The notes: generated by a model not told the origin, from the letters alone. Positions 23,773 through 32,100 are shown, counted from the first letter of the stretch. The stretch: 38,001 bases of DNA from an uncultured Fenollaria sp. (GCF_946221515.1 NZ_CAMJVK010000010.1:1-38001); one strand, 5' to 3'. Numbers and translations are program-made.

Positions 23773-25342
23773 CTTCAAGCTCCTTAACTATTGCATCTAT
23801 CGAAGCTCTTAGCTCATCTATCTTTTTAACGGTCTCTTCTATCTCTTTATTAAGTACTTTTATATCGATTTTCTCTCTAGTGTCTTCTTTTTCAACGTAA
23901 GTAGAAACTGATAGGTTATAGTCGTTCTCTTCCACTTCCTTAACATCAACGTATCTAGAGAAGTATTCTACTTCTTTTCTATCGACAAACTCATCTAGTA
24001 TTTTATCAATATTTTTATCTTCCAATATATTGTTATTTGTTTCTTTTTTAAATTCTTTTGAAGCATCTATGAATAAAATTTTGTTCTCTGTCTTATTCTT
24101 CGCCATAACTAAAACACAAGTGGCGATGGATGTGCCAAAGAATAGGTTTTCTGGCAGCTGTATAACGCAGTCTATGAAGTTATTGTCAACTAAATACTTA
24201 CGGATTGTTTTTTCAGCGCCTTTACGATAAAAAATGCCTGGGAAGCAGACTATGGCTGCTCTGCCCTTGCTTGAAAGGTAGCTAAGTGCGTGCATGATGA
24301 AAGCGTAGTCAGCGTATGACTTAGGAGCGAGCTTGCCTGCTGGTGCGAAACGCACGTCATTAATCAGCGTCGGATCCTTGTCACCAACCCACTTAATTGA
24401 GTATGGCGGATTTGAGACTATGGCATCAAATGGCTTCTCATCGTTATGAAGCGGATTTAATAAGGTATCGCCTCTTTTGATAGAAAAGTTATTGTAATTA
24501 ACATTGTGCAAAAACATATTCATACGGCAAAGGTTAAAGTTCGTCATGTTTATCTCTTGTCCGAAGAAACCTTCGTCTATGATATGTGCATCAAACTGCT
24601 TTTTCATTTGCAAAAGTAGACTCCCACTGCCGCACGTAGGATCATACACCTTGTTAATGGCTGTCTTGCCTTGCATAACAAGTCTTGCGAGTAATTTTGA
24701 AACTGTTTGTGGCGTGAAAAATTCTCCGCCTGACTTCCCTGCGTTACTTGCATAATTCGAGATTAAATAAAGGTAGGCATCACCGAAGGCGTCTATATCG
24801 TTATCTTCAAAGCGACCAAAGTTTATGCTGGCTATACCATTTAAAATATCTCTAAGCCTTTTATTCTTTTCGGCAACTGTTGCGCCAAGTTTATTGCTTG
24901 TAGTGTCAACATCTTCAAAAAGTCCTTTTATATCATCTTCAGACCTAAAACCTACGGCACTTGCTTCTATGGCTTTAAAAATAATAGCAAGGTCAGTGTT
25001 AAGGTCTTCATTAGTGCCCGCATCTTTAACGACATTTTCAAATAATTGACTTGGCAATATAAAAAAGCCTTTGTCCTCAACTGTATTTGGTCTAAAATAC
25101 TTTTCTGCCTCTTCGTCACTTATCTGAGCGTAGTCAAAGTCTGGGTCGCCTGCTTCGTGCTCTGCGACGTTAAAAAATTCTGTGATATTCTCTGATATAA
25201 AACGATAAAAAAGTATGCCTAGTATGTATTGTTTAAAATCCCAGCCATCGACAGCGCCGCGCACATCATCTGCGATAGACCAGATCTTCCTATATAGCTC
25301 AGCTCTTTGAGCCGTCTCGTTATTCTCTCTAATCTCTGCCAT
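23765..25342 (-). CDS. hsdM: Type I restriction-modification DNA methyltransferase HsdM
   Basis: Methylates adenine in the target sequence and forms the core of the type I complex. The N-terminal helical domain (to about 150) has DDVRGAVDGWDFKQYILGILFYRFISEN. The methyltransferase domain has SGGEFFTPQTVSKLL, the SAM-binding motif VYDPTCGSGSLLLQ (about 230) and the catalytic NPPYS (about 308). The C-terminus is a coiled coil that contacts HsdS. The 525-residue length is normal. The ATG at 25342 is chosen because AAGGAGAG lies in front; a longer frame from 25372 has no binding site. It is the first gene of the hsdM-hsdS-hsdR transcript. Confidence 0.96.
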   Translation of the reverse strand: MAEIRENNETAQRAELYRKIWSIADDVRGAVDGWDFKQYILGILFYRFISENITEFFNVAEHEAGDPDFDYAQISDEEAEKYFRPNTVEDKGFFILPSQLFENVVKDAGTNEDLNTDLAIIFKAIEASAVGFRSEDDIKGLFEDVDTTSNKLGATVAEKNKRLRDILNGIASINFGRFEDNDIDAFGDAYLYLISNYASNAGKSGGEFFTPQTVSKLLARLVMQGKTAINKVYDPTCGSGSLLLQMKKQFDAHIIDEGFFGQEINMTNFNLCRMNMFLHNVNYNNFSIKRGDTLLNPLHNDEKPFDAIVSNPPYSIKWVGDKDPTLINDVRFAPAGKLAPKSYADYAFIMHALSYLSSKGRAAIVCFPGIFYRKGAEKTIRKYLVDNNFIDCVIQLPENLFFGTSIATCVLVMAKNKTENKILFIDASKEFKKETNNNILEDKNIDKILDEFVDRKEVEYFSRYVDVKEVEENDYNLSVSTYVEKEDTREKIDIKVLNKEIEETVKKIDELRASIDAIVKELEDE

Positions 25343-25374
25343 AATACTCTCCTTAAAAATTGTTATATACATTA

Positions 25375-25383
25375 ATTATATCA
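25375..25383 (-). promoter_or_regulatory. Extended -10 promoter of the hsd operon
   Basis: The minus strand reads ATGTGATATAAT, an extended -10 (TGN-TATAAT). It lies 32 bases before the hsdM ATG and just after the folA terminator. A well-spaced -35 is not visible. Confidence 0.6.
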
Positions 25384-25403
25384 CATATAGAAAATTTTTA
25401 CAT

Positions 25404-25440
25404 CAAAAAACGAACCTTGGAATATTTCCTTGGTTCGTTT
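25404..25440 (-). terminator. Rho-independent terminator after folA
   Basis: Nine-base arms AAACGAACC and GGTTCGTTT (25440-25432 and 25416-25408 read on the minus strand) with a further inner stem of GGAA/TTCC, followed on the minus strand by six T. It separates folA from the hsd promoter. Confidence 0.85.
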
Positions 25441-25459
25441 AATTAAGAACATTGTCTCC

Positions 25460-25942
25460 TTATTTTCTTTTGTATCTTCTATACTCAAATTTCATATCTT
25501 GATAAGCATGTTCTTCGCTCGTTTGAACTAGCTCAAATGCTTCGTCCTTATCGAGGTTCCTCATAACTGTGTCATAAGGCTCGAAGTCTTTCTTAATAAA
25601 GGTAATCTCTGCCTCGTCCACCTCATCTATGAGCTGGTCTATAAGGCTCGCACCGCCAACTAAGAAGATTTTCTTATCTGAAAATTTTTCTTTTATCATC
25701 TCTCTTAAATCGTCAAGGTTGTGGGCAATGTGAGCTCCCTCGATCTCCTTAAGTGAGCGTGATACGATGATCGTTTCTCTGCCAGGAAGTGCGCCTGTCG
25801 CGTCAAAGGTTTTTCGTCCCATGACTAAGACGCCACCCATGGTCATCTCTTTAAAGTGTTTGAGGTCCTCGGGTATCCTTGTTAGCATATCACCTTTGTA
25901 GCCAATCGCCCATTTGGCGTCGACTGCCATTACAAGTATCAT
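25460..25942 (-). CDS. folA: Dihydrofolate reductase
   Basis: Reduces dihydrofolate to tetrahydrofolate with NADPH. The 160-residue protein has the standard pattern: VMAVDAKWAIGYKGDML at the N-terminus, PEDLKHFKEMTMGGVLVMGRKTFDATG with the folate and cofactor-binding residues, LPGRETIIVSR, and FLVGGASLIDQLI near residue 100. The start overlaps the pta stop as TAATG, so it is coupled to pta, an unusual functional pairing. No thyA gene is adjacent. The trimethoprim target is therefore present in the usual chromosomal form, with nothing visible that suggests an acquired resistant type. Confidence 0.96.
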   Translation of the reverse strand: MILVMAVDAKWAIGYKGDMLTRIPEDLKHFKEMTMGGVLVMGRKTFDATGALPGRETIIVSRSLKEIEGAHIAHNLDDLREMIKEKFSDKKIFLVGGASLIDQLIDEVDEAEITFIKKDFEPYDTVMRNLDKDEAFELVQTSEEHAYQDMKFEYRRYKRK

Positions 25943-26913
25943 TAAAATGTTTGTTTTGCTGTGATTAAAGCTAGTTTGTAAACGTCGTCTGAGTTACAGC
26001 CTCTTGATAAATCGTTAACTGGGCTGTTTAAGCCTTGAAGTATAGGTCCTATAGCATCGTAGCCGCCAAGTCTTTGTGCGATTTTGTATCCGATGTTACC
26101 TGCTTCTAGTGATGGGAATATGAATACATTCGCATGGCCTGCGATGTCTGAGCCCTTTGCCTTCTTTTCAGCAACTGTTGGTACGAAGGCTGCGTCGAAT
26201 TGAAGCTCTCCATCTACGGCGATGGATGCGTCTCTTTCCTTAACTATTTCAAGTGCTTTGATAACTTTTTCTGTTTCGTCTGACTTAGCACTGCCCTTTG
26301 TTGAGAAGCTTAGTAGAGCGATCTTTGGATCAACGCCGAAGCTCTTTGCTGTTATGTTTGATAGTATAGCTGTTTCTGCGATGTCATTTGAGTCAGGTGC
26401 GATATTGATAGCGCAGTCAGCGAAGATATATCTTTCGTCGCCCTTAACCATAACGAAAACGCCTGAAGTCTTTTTATAGCCTTCCTTCATCTTAATGATT
26501 TGAAGTGCTGGTCTAACTGTATCGCTTGTTGCATGTGCAGCTCCTGATACAAGGCCATCTGCCTTATTCATATATACTAAGATAGTTCCGAAGTAGTTAA
26601 CGTCCTTAAGAAGTAGCGCTTTAGCGTCTTCTAGAGTTATCTTGCCCTTTCTTCTTTCAAAGAACTTTTGAGCCATCTCATCTATGTCCTTAGCTTCAGC
26701 TGGGTCGATGAAATTGATATTATTAAGGTCCTTGCCTATAGCCTTAGCAGTTTCCTCTACCTCGCTTCTCTTGCCTAGAACTATTGGTTCTAAGATATTT
26801 TCTTCTTTTAATCTGAAAGCAGCCTTTAAAACTCTTTCATCTTCACCTTCTGGAAAAACAATCGATGGATGTTTTTCTTTTACTTCAACTTTTAATTCTT
26901 CAAATAAATCCAT
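25942..26913 (-). CDS. pta: Phosphate acetyltransferase
   Basis: Interconverts acetyl-CoA and acetyl phosphate, the first step of acetate formation with ATP gain. The 323-residue single-domain form has IVFPEGEDERVLKAAFRL at the N-terminus, DGLVSGAAHATSDTVRPALQIIK in the middle and KIALLSFSTKGSAKSDETEKV, typical of Pta. The C-terminus has VFIFPSLEAGNIGYKIAQRLGGYDAIGPILQGLNSPVNDLSRGC. AGGAGG precedes the ATG. It lies 15 bases after the chromate transporter pair and overlaps folA, so it may be read from the transporter promoter. No acetate kinase gene is visible in the window. The related phosphate butyryltransferase is less likely given the Pta-type C-terminus. Confidence 0.93.
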   Translation of the reverse strand: MDLFEELKVEVKEKHPSIVFPEGEDERVLKAAFRLKEENILEPIVLGKRSEVEETAKAIGKDLNNINFIDPAEAKDIDEMAQKFFERRKGKITLEDAKALLLKDVNYFGTILVYMNKADGLVSGAAHATSDTVRPALQIIKMKEGYKKTSGVFVMVKGDERYIFADCAINIAPDSNDIAETAILSNITAKSFGVDPKIALLSFSTKGSAKSDETEKVIKALEIVKERDASIAVDGELQFDAAFVPTVAEKKAKGSDIAGHANVFIFPSLEAGNIGYKIAQRLGGYDAIGPILQGLNSPVNDLSRGCNSDDVYKLALITAKQTF

Positions 26914-26928
26914 AATAACCTCCTATTT

Positions 26929-27462
26929 CTATTTATTAATAAATTTATCTTTGCTTAAGGCAATCACAACGCCGCCAATGATGACGAAGATGGGATTGAC
27001 GTCTAAAAACACAACTATTAAAAAAGCTATGATGCTTATTGCGTACTCGAATTTGTTTAGGTGGGCTTTCTCGACTAAGCCTACAAGTGCTGCAAATACT
27101 AGTGCACACACAACTGGTCTAACGCCTTTGAAGGCTGCTTGCACATATGAACTGTCTTGCACGCCCATAAAGAAGTGCGATATGACTAGTATGATCATAA
27201 AGCTTGGCAGCACTGCGCCAAAAAAGGCAGCGAGCGCACCCCAAAAGCCATATATCCTGTAGCCAACTAGTATCGAGATGTTTGCTGCGATAGGTCCTGG
27301 TGCTGTTTGCGCAAGGCTTATCGAGTCTATGTACTCTTCGTCTGACATCAGCTTTTTCTTGGTAACTATCTCACGCTCAATTATTGGTAGCATGGGAAAG
27401 CCGCCTCCCAAAGTGAAGGCACCTATTTTAAAGAATGTAAAAAATAAATCAAGTATCTTCAT
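26929..27462 (-). CDS. chrA: Chromate transporter family protein, second half-size subunit
   Basis: A 177-residue membrane protein equal to one half of the full-length ChrA chromate efflux protein. It starts with FFKIGAFTLGGGFPMLPIIEREIV, the family signature, then SLAQTAPGPIAANISILVGYRI, with about five or six hydrophobic segments. It overlaps functionally with the adjacent paralogue at 27467-27991; short-chain ChrA proteins normally work as a pair with opposite membrane orientation. The ATG at 27462 uses AGGTGATG, which overlaps the stop of the first subunit. Chromate may not be the real substrate in an anaerobe; the family name is used by homology. Confidence 0.9.
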   Translation of the reverse strand: MKILDLFFTFFKIGAFTLGGGFPMLPIIEREIVTKKKLMSDEEYIDSISLAQTAPGPIAANISILVGYRIYGFWGALAAFFGAVLPSFMIILVISHFFMGVQDSSYVQAAFKGVRPVVCALVFAALVGLVEKAHLNKFEYAISIIAFLIVVFLDVNPIFVIIGGVVIALSKDKFINK

Positions 27463-27466
27463 ATCA

Positions 27467-27991
27467 TCACCTGTAAAGCACTATGCCGACTAAAAAACCC
27501 ACAGCCATAAGTAATATGGGGTTAAGCTTTTTGACTCTAACTAAGATAAAGGCAACGATGGCTATGATTATAGACTTGTAGTCGATGATGGCGCCCTTGC
27601 CAATGGTAACGACTGCCGCTAAGACAAGTGCTAAGACGACTGGCCTTATGCCTCTAATCGATACTTTGATTGCATTTGAGTCTCTAAACTTGTTTATGGT
27701 CAAAAATATTATGCTCATGATGATAAAGCTCGGTAGTGTCACACCAAGTGTTGCGACAACGCTGCCCCAAAAGCCTGCTAGCTTGTTACCGATGAAGGTA
27801 GCTGAGTTAACCGCGAAGGGTCCGGGCGTTGTTTGTGCTATGGCAACTATGTCGATGAAGTCAGAGTAGCTAATCCACCGAAGTCCATTGATAATCTCTT
27901 TTTCAAAAAGCGGCATCATAGCATAGCCCCCGCCGAAGCTAAAGAGACCTATCTTGAAAAACACTAAAAATATTTCGACTAATAAATTCAT
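27467..27991 (-). CDS. chrA: Chromate transporter family protein, first half-size subunit
   Basis: A 174-residue paralogue of the neighbouring gene, with the same signature: FFKIGLFSFGGGYAMMPLFEKEII and then AIAQTTPGPFAVNSATFIGNKLAG. About five hydrophobic segments are visible. The two genes are separated by four bases and encode the N- and C-terminal halves of what is a single fused protein in proteobacteria. The ATG at 27991 has GGTGAG in front and an extended -10 promoter just upstream. It is the first gene of a run that continues through pta to folA. Confidence 0.9.
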   Translation of the reverse strand: MNLLVEIFLVFFKIGLFSFGGGYAMMPLFEKEIINGLRWISYSDFIDIVAIAQTTPGPFAVNSATFIGNKLAGFWGSVVATLGVTLPSFIIMSIIFLTINKFRDSNAIKVSIRGIRPVVLALVLAAVVTIGKGAIIDYKSIIIAIVAFILVRVKKLNPILLMAVGFLVGIVLYR

Positions 27992-28007
27992 ATACTCACC
28001 AAAGATT

Positions 28008-28016
28008 ATTATAACA
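28008..28016 (-). promoter_or_regulatory. Extended -10 promoter of the chromate transporter-pta-folA run
   Basis: The minus strand reads TTTGTGTTATAAT: TGT followed by TATAAT, 16 bases before the ATG of the first transporter gene. It faces the flavin reductase promoter at 28079-28087 in a 115-base divergent gap. Confidence 0.55.
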
Positions 28017-28078
28017 CAAAGAAAAATATTTTTCTAGACTAGCAATGTAAATTTTAAGTAATATATTCATGCTCTTTG

Positions 28079-28087
28079 TGATATAAT
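28079..28087 (+). promoter_or_regulatory. Extended -10 promoter of the flavin reductase gene
   Basis: TTTGTGATATAAT ends at 28087, 19 bases before the ATG. The implied leader is only about 13 bases and contains the ribosome binding site AAGGGGTG. Confidence 0.6.
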
Positions 28088-28106
28088 TTATATAAGGGGT
28101 GATGGC

Positions 28107-28622
28107 ATGAGCTTAAAAGCTATTAATATGAAGGAGTTAAAATTTAATCCGATGACGCTGATTGGCAAAGAATGGATGCTTGTTAGCGCTGGCAATGAGA
28201 AGTCGTTTAACACGATGACTGCGCAATGGGGCCACTTGGGCGCTATATGGAACGGCGATATGCCTACGTCGGTCATCTACTTAAGACCGCAAAGGTATAC
28301 GAGGACCTTTGTTGACAAAAATGATTACTACACACTAAGTTTTTTTGATGCGTCTTATAAAAAGGACTTAATGTACCTTGGCACTCACAGCGGACGCGAT
28401 GAAGATAAGCTTGCAAAGACGTCTTTGACGCCCGTCTTTAGTGATGGCAGTGTTTACTTTAAAGAAGCGAAGATGGTTTTCGTCTGCAGAAAAGTTTATA
28501 CAGGCGTTTTGCACGAGGAAGGCTTTATCGATCAAGACATACTTAAGAAGAATTATCCAGAGCATGACTTTCACCACGTTTACTTTGGTGAGATAGTGAA
28601 GGCTTATGTGAATGAAGACTAG
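28107..28622 (+). CDS. Flavin reductase-like FMN-binding protein
   Basis: A 171-residue protein of the flavin reductase-like family, which binds FMN in a split barrel and reduces flavins or small substrates with NAD(P)H. The characteristic stretches are NPMTLIGKEWMLVSAGNEKSFNTMTAQWGHLGAIWN, PTSVIYLRPQRYTRTFVDKNDYYTLSFF and the later LGTHSGRDEDK. Single-gene unit on the plus strand between convergent and divergent minus-strand genes, with its own promoter and hairpin terminator. The ATG has AAGGGGTG in front. The physiological partner is not indicated by its neighbours. Confidence 0.85.
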   Translation: MSLKAINMKELKFNPMTLIGKEWMLVSAGNEKSFNTMTAQWGHLGAIWNGDMPTSVIYLRPQRYTRTFVDKNDYYTLSFFDASYKKDLMYLGTHSGRDEDKLAKTSLTPVFSDGSVYFKEAKMVFVCRKVYTGVLHEEGFIDQDILKKNYPEHDFHHVYFGEIVKAYVNED

Positions 28623-28641
28623 ATTGTAATCAATATAAATT

Positions 28642-28690
28642 AAAAGAGCTATGCGTATCAAGTGATATACATAGCTCTAATTTGTTTTTG
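28642..28690. terminator. Long hairpin terminator between convergent genes
   Basis: AGAGCTATG at 28645-28653 pairs with CATAGCTCT at 28670-28678, and the pairing continues inward with two mismatches almost to the loop. T-rich sequence follows on both strands, so it probably ends the flavin reductase transcript (+) and may also stop serS readthrough (-). Confidence 0.75.
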
Positions 28691-28824
28691 CTCTGTTTAA
28701 TTTTTAACTTTCTTTACTTATTTTGCCAAGTTTGCATTTTTACTTTGCTTAGCATTTTTGCTTTGTTTACTTATTTCGCTTTCTCTATTTGTTTTGCCTA
28801 TTTTATTTTTTTGCTTAGCTTACT
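28682..28824. other. Low-complexity pyrimidine-rich tract between convergent genes
   Basis: About 140 bases made mostly of T with scattered C and G, containing repeated fragments such as TTTGCTTAGC, TTGTTTACTTATTT and TTTTGCC. The opposite strand is correspondingly purine-rich. A hydrophobic reading frame runs through it, but this is the automatic result of T-rich codons. I see no gene or RNA in it. Confidence 0.6.
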
Positions 28825-30102
28825 CTATTTTTCTTTTTTAATTATACGGTCCTTGCCAAAGTACTTTTGTAGTACCTTTGGTATAGTGATCGAACCATCT
28901 TTATTTTGATAGTTTTCTACAAGCGCCGCAAATGTTCTTCCTACTGCAAGGCCTGAACCGTTAAGTGTGTGAACGAAGTTTAATTTGCCTTCTTCATTTC
29001 TATATCTAATGTTGGCTCTTCTTGCTTGGAAGTCCTCAAAGTTCGAGCAGCTTGATATTTCAACGTATCTGCCATAGCTTGGCATCCAAACTTCTATGTC
29101 ATATGTCATTGCTGATGAAAAACCTAGGTCGCCTGTCGATAGTTGAACGACTCTGTAAGGTATTTCAAGCTTTTGAAGTACTGCTTCTGCATCGCCTAAT
29201 AGCTTTTGTAATTCGTCGTAGCTTGTTTGCGGCTCAACGAACTTAACAAGTTCAACCTTATCGAATTGGTGGTTACGAATAAGGCCTCTGTTGTCTCTAC
29301 CTGCAGCACCCGCTTCTTGTCTGAAGCATGGTGTGTACTCAGTTATGTTTATAGGCAGCTCGCTCACGTCAACAATTTCATCTCTAAGCATATTTGTTAG
29401 AGGTACTTCTGCTGTTGGCACAAGGAAAAAGTCCTTTGATGGCAAGTAGAACATATCGTCTTCAAACTTTGGCAATTGTCCTGTACCTAGCATCGATGCT
29501 CTATTGACCATAAACGGTGTACTCATCTCAGTATAATCTTGTTCAAGCGTATGAAGATCAAGCATGAATTGAATTAAGCTTCTTTCAAGTCTTGCTCCAT
29601 CGCCTTTAAATATAGAAAATCTTGATCCAGATATCTTTCCAGCTCTATCAAAGTCAAGTATATCAAGGTCTGTTCCTAAGTCCCAGTGAGCTTTTGGCTC
29701 GAAGTCAAACGCAGTTGGCGTACCATACTTCTTTACTTCGACGTTATCGCTATCATCCTTACCAAAGACAACATCCTTGTTAGGAACGTTTGGTATGCTT
29801 AGTAGATAGTCAGCTATCTTCTCATCAATCTCCTTAACTTTTGCATCATAATCTTTGATTTCATTTGATAACTCTTTCATCTCTTCAAAGATTTTACTAA
29901 CGTCTTCGCCAGCCTTCTTAAGCTTAGGCACTTCCTTAGAAATCGCATTTTGTTTTTGCTTCATAGTCTCAACAACTGTTAGAAGCTCTCTTCTCTTCTT
30001 ATCTTCTTCAAGAAGCTCTTCGATAGGGAAGCTTCCGTGTCTCTTTTTCAAAGCTTCTAAAACTTCTTCAGGATTTTTTCTGATTCTTTTTATATCTAGC
30101 AT
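28825..30102 (-). CDS. serS: Seryl-tRNA synthetase
   Basis: Charges tRNA-Ser with serine. The N-terminal antiparallel coiled coil that grips the tRNA (about residues 25-100) precedes a class II catalytic core. Motif 2 is TPCFRQEAGAAGRDNRGLIR and motif 3 is NGSGLAVGRTFAALVENYQ, with the serine-specific SSCSNFEDFQARRANIRYR between them. At 425 residues the length is normal. The ATG at 30102 has AAGGAG in front, 11 bases after the DnaI-like gene, so serS is probably transcribed with the replication genes. The gap is too short for a T-box, and none is seen. Confidence 0.97.
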   Translation of the reverse strand: MLDIKRIRKNPEEVLEALKKRHGSFPIEELLEEDKKRRELLTVVETMKQKQNAISKEVPKLKKAGEDVSKIFEEMKELSNEIKDYDAKVKEIDEKIADYLLSIPNVPNKDVVFGKDDSDNVEVKKYGTPTAFDFEPKAHWDLGTDLDILDFDRAGKISGSRFSIFKGDGARLERSLIQFMLDLHTLEQDYTEMSTPFMVNRASMLGTGQLPKFEDDMFYLPSKDFFLVPTAEVPLTNMLRDEIVDVSELPINITEYTPCFRQEAGAAGRDNRGLIRNHQFDKVELVKFVEPQTSYDELQKLLGDAEAVLQKLEIPYRVVQLSTGDLGFSSAMTYDIEVWMPSYGRYVEISSCSNFEDFQARRANIRYRNEEGKLNFVHTLNGSGLAVGRTFAALVENYQNKDGSITIPKVLQKYFGKDRIIKKEK

Positions 30103-30113
30103 AAAATCACTCC

Positions 30114-31028
30114 TTATCTTAATCTTAAATCGCGTCCTTTAAAGCGATATATATAGTAATTTGACAGTATCCTCGACGATAGTCTCTCGCCGTATTTTTC
30201 TTTTATAGCGTCAACATTTAAGTTACTTGTGATAAGCGTCTTTAGGTTTTTACTAAGTCTATAGTTAATCAAATCGAGTATAGACTTCGAGCTAATCTGT
30301 GTGTCTATCTCGGTTCCAAGGTCATCAATGATTAAAAAGTCCGTGTTGTAAAAGAGATCTCTCTTCGTTATTGCATCGCCATCTGCCTTAAATATAGCCT
30401 CATTTATGGTTTGGCACATCTCATAAGAACCGATGTATGTAACATTGACAAGCTTCTCTATAAGCCTCTTTGCAAGTGAAACCGCCATAAAGGATTTGCC
30501 CGTACCCACATCACCGAAAAAGAAGATGGATTTGTGTTCATAAGTGAAATTGTCTGCATAATCCTCAAGACTCTTCTTTATCTCAAGCATTTCATCTCTA
30601 ATATCATCTGTAAATATATTGGCATCGAAGTTTTCAAAACTCTTCTCCCTCATCTCAGTATTGAGTTCATTCGTCTCAAGCATCTTTTCTCTTAGCATAT
30701 CGTCAATGCAGGAGCATCTCTTTGACTGATATATGCCGGTGTCTTCACACTTCTCGCAGTCGTAGTGCACCTTGAAAGCATCTTCAAGACCATATTCTTC
30801 AATAAGCTTTTGCTTTTTAGCTTCTATATTTAGTATCTTTTTATTAATATCTTCATAATTTGTAAAATTCATAGACGCAAAGTCATTAAGCACTTCGTTC
30901 TTTTCATTTTCAAGGCTTAAAAGCTCTGGGTAGTTCTTATATATAGCTTGGGTCCTTTCACTTCTTTCCCTCTCTCTAATGTTCTTAATATTTGCTTTTT
31001 GTCTATAAACATCATCTAACAAAGTCAT
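30114..31028 (-). CDS. dnaI: DnaI/DnaC-like helicase loader ATPase
   Basis: An AAA+ protein that loads the replicative helicase onto DNA. The N-terminal part (about 1-130) is helical with a zinc-type cluster CEKCEDTGIYQSKRCSC, as in Bacillus DnaI. The ATPase core has Walker A FGDVGTGKS, Walker B FLIIDDLGTE and the sensor region LITSNLN, ending with the arginine-finger region YGERLSSRIL. At 304 residues the length fits. The ATG at 31028 is preferred to an upstream one at 31052 because GGAGGAAG lies in front and it follows the stop of the DnaD-like gene by one base. Helicase DnaB itself is encoded three genes upstream. Confidence 0.88.
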   Translation of the reverse strand: MTLLDDVYRQKANIKNIRERERSERTQAIYKNYPELLSLENEKNEVLNDFASMNFTNYEDINKKILNIEAKKQKLIEEYGLEDAFKVHYDCEKCEDTGIYQSKRCSCIDDMLREKMLETNELNTEMREKSFENFDANIFTDDIRDEMLEIKKSLEDYADNFTYEHKSIFFFGDVGTGKSFMAVSLAKRLIEKLVNVTYIGSYEMCQTINEAIFKADGDAITKRDLFYNTDFLIIDDLGTEIDTQISSKSILDLINYRLSKNLKTLITSNLNVDAIKEKYGERLSSRILSNYYIYRFKGRDLRLR

Positions 31029-31029
31029 G

Positions 31030-32100
31030 CTACTTCCTCCAATTGCCTTCATAGGTATCGCTTAGGTAGTCATCTGGGTATTCTCTCTCGTCAAAGTCCT
31101 TCGCCCTCGCCTTTGGCTTCTTAGTATTATTAGTCTTTCTGTCCGACCTATATAGCTCATTTGTTCTCTCAGCGTCTTCAACAGTCTTTATGCCTTCTTT
31201 GTGCCACGCCTCAAGTATTGCGTCGAGATAGGCTATAGAAGGTTTTGATGTATAAATGAAGTTCTCAGCAGCCTTTAAGATGATGTCATTACCATAATCA
31301 AAGTCATCGTACCACTTATCTATGATCTTCTTTTCAAAATCAGATACATTCTTAAATGGCATTGCTAGTGACTGCATAAGCTTATTGTAATTTCTTTGGC
31401 TGTCGTTCATCACGTTAAAGTCGCTCATCACTTGAGAAAGGTTTGTGTAGCCCTTGTCGTACCAGTTCATGATGATGGTCTCAACATAAGCTGGCGACTT
31501 CTTCTTAAGTATGTCATAAGCGTATGAGTAAGCGTGCGATATCATCTCGCAGCTAATGTTGTAGTCACGAAGCCACTTGATGATCTTGATTTTCTCTTGA
31601 GTGTTAAGCGGCCTTCTAACGATGTGAGCGACGTCTTGAAACATCTTTTTAACGCCTTCGTCCTTATTTACTTCTATAATTAATTTAGTGTCGCTGCTTA
31701 AATCATCTTCATCGATGTCAATCTCGTCATCAAAAGTATTTTGACTCACGCTGCTTGTGCCCTTATCTGAAGAAGCCCCTCCAAGGTATAGCGCCTTTAA
31801 ATCTTTAAAGATGACATCAAAGTTGTAGCTAAGGCCATAGTCCTCGAAGTCAACTATACCAACCGATTTCCAGAACCTCCATGCATTGGCGACATCTATA
31901 ACAGGAATTTTTAAAACTTCGGCTATCTTTTCATTGCTCGCCTCAACATCATCATCTTGCGCAAATCTTAAAGCAAGGAGATATACTTTGACGAAAGTAC
32001 CGTCCGCTTGCGGCATAAACTCGCTTATAAAAATGTTATTAACTCTTGTATCTAATAAATTTGAATTAAATTTCTCTAGCGTGAAGCTCAAAAAACTCAC
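31030..32100 (-). CDS. DnaD/DnaB-like replication initiation protein
   Basis: A primosome protein of the DnaD/DnaB(Bsu) family that remodels the origin or bridges DnaA and the helicase loader. The N-terminal winged-helix domain (about 1-120) has NEKIAEVLKIPVIDVANAWRFWKSVGIVDF. Two DnaD-type helical C domains follow, with RRPLNTQEKIKIIKWLRDYNISCEMISHAYSYA, then a second, weaker copy around ISAYLDAILEAWHKEGIKTVED-like sequence. The YxxxIxxxW signature appears as AYLDAILEAWHKEGI. The start is either the GTG at 32100 or a TTG nine bases further in, which sits at a better distance from AGAGAGGTG. It overlaps the acetyltransferase gene by 35 bases. Confidence 0.85.
   Translation of the reverse strand: MSFLSFTLEKFNSNLLDTRVNNIFISEFMPQADGTFVKVYLLALRFAQDDDVEASNEKIAEVLKIPVIDVANAWRFWKSVGIVDFEDYGLSYNFDVIFKDLKALYLGGASSDKGTSSVSQNTFDDEIDIDEDDLSSDTKLIIEVNKDEGVKKMFQDVAHIVRRPLNTQEKIKIIKWLRDYNISCEMISHAYSYAYDILKKKSPAYVETIIMNWYDKGYTNLSQVMSDFNVMNDSQRNYNKLMQSLAMPFKNVSDFEKKIIDKWYDDFDYGNDIILKAAENFIYTSKPSIAYLDAILEAWHKEGIKTVEDAERTNELYRSDRKTNNTKKPKARAKDFDEREYPDDYLSDTYEGNWRK

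Noticed and set aside
26684..27262. Plus-strand frame of 192 residues opposite pta and the chromate transporter gene
   Set aside because: Antisense to two recognised genes; low-complexity Ser/Thr/Leu composition is typical of a shadow frame.
28682..28909. Plus-strand frame of 75 residues, very hydrophobic, antisense to the serS end
   Set aside because: Phe and Leu richness is the direct result of the T-rich tract; there is no ribosome binding site, and it overlaps serS.
30103..30113. T-box leader before serS
   Set aside because: Only 11 bases separate serS from the preceding gene, too short for a T-box; no such structure is seen.
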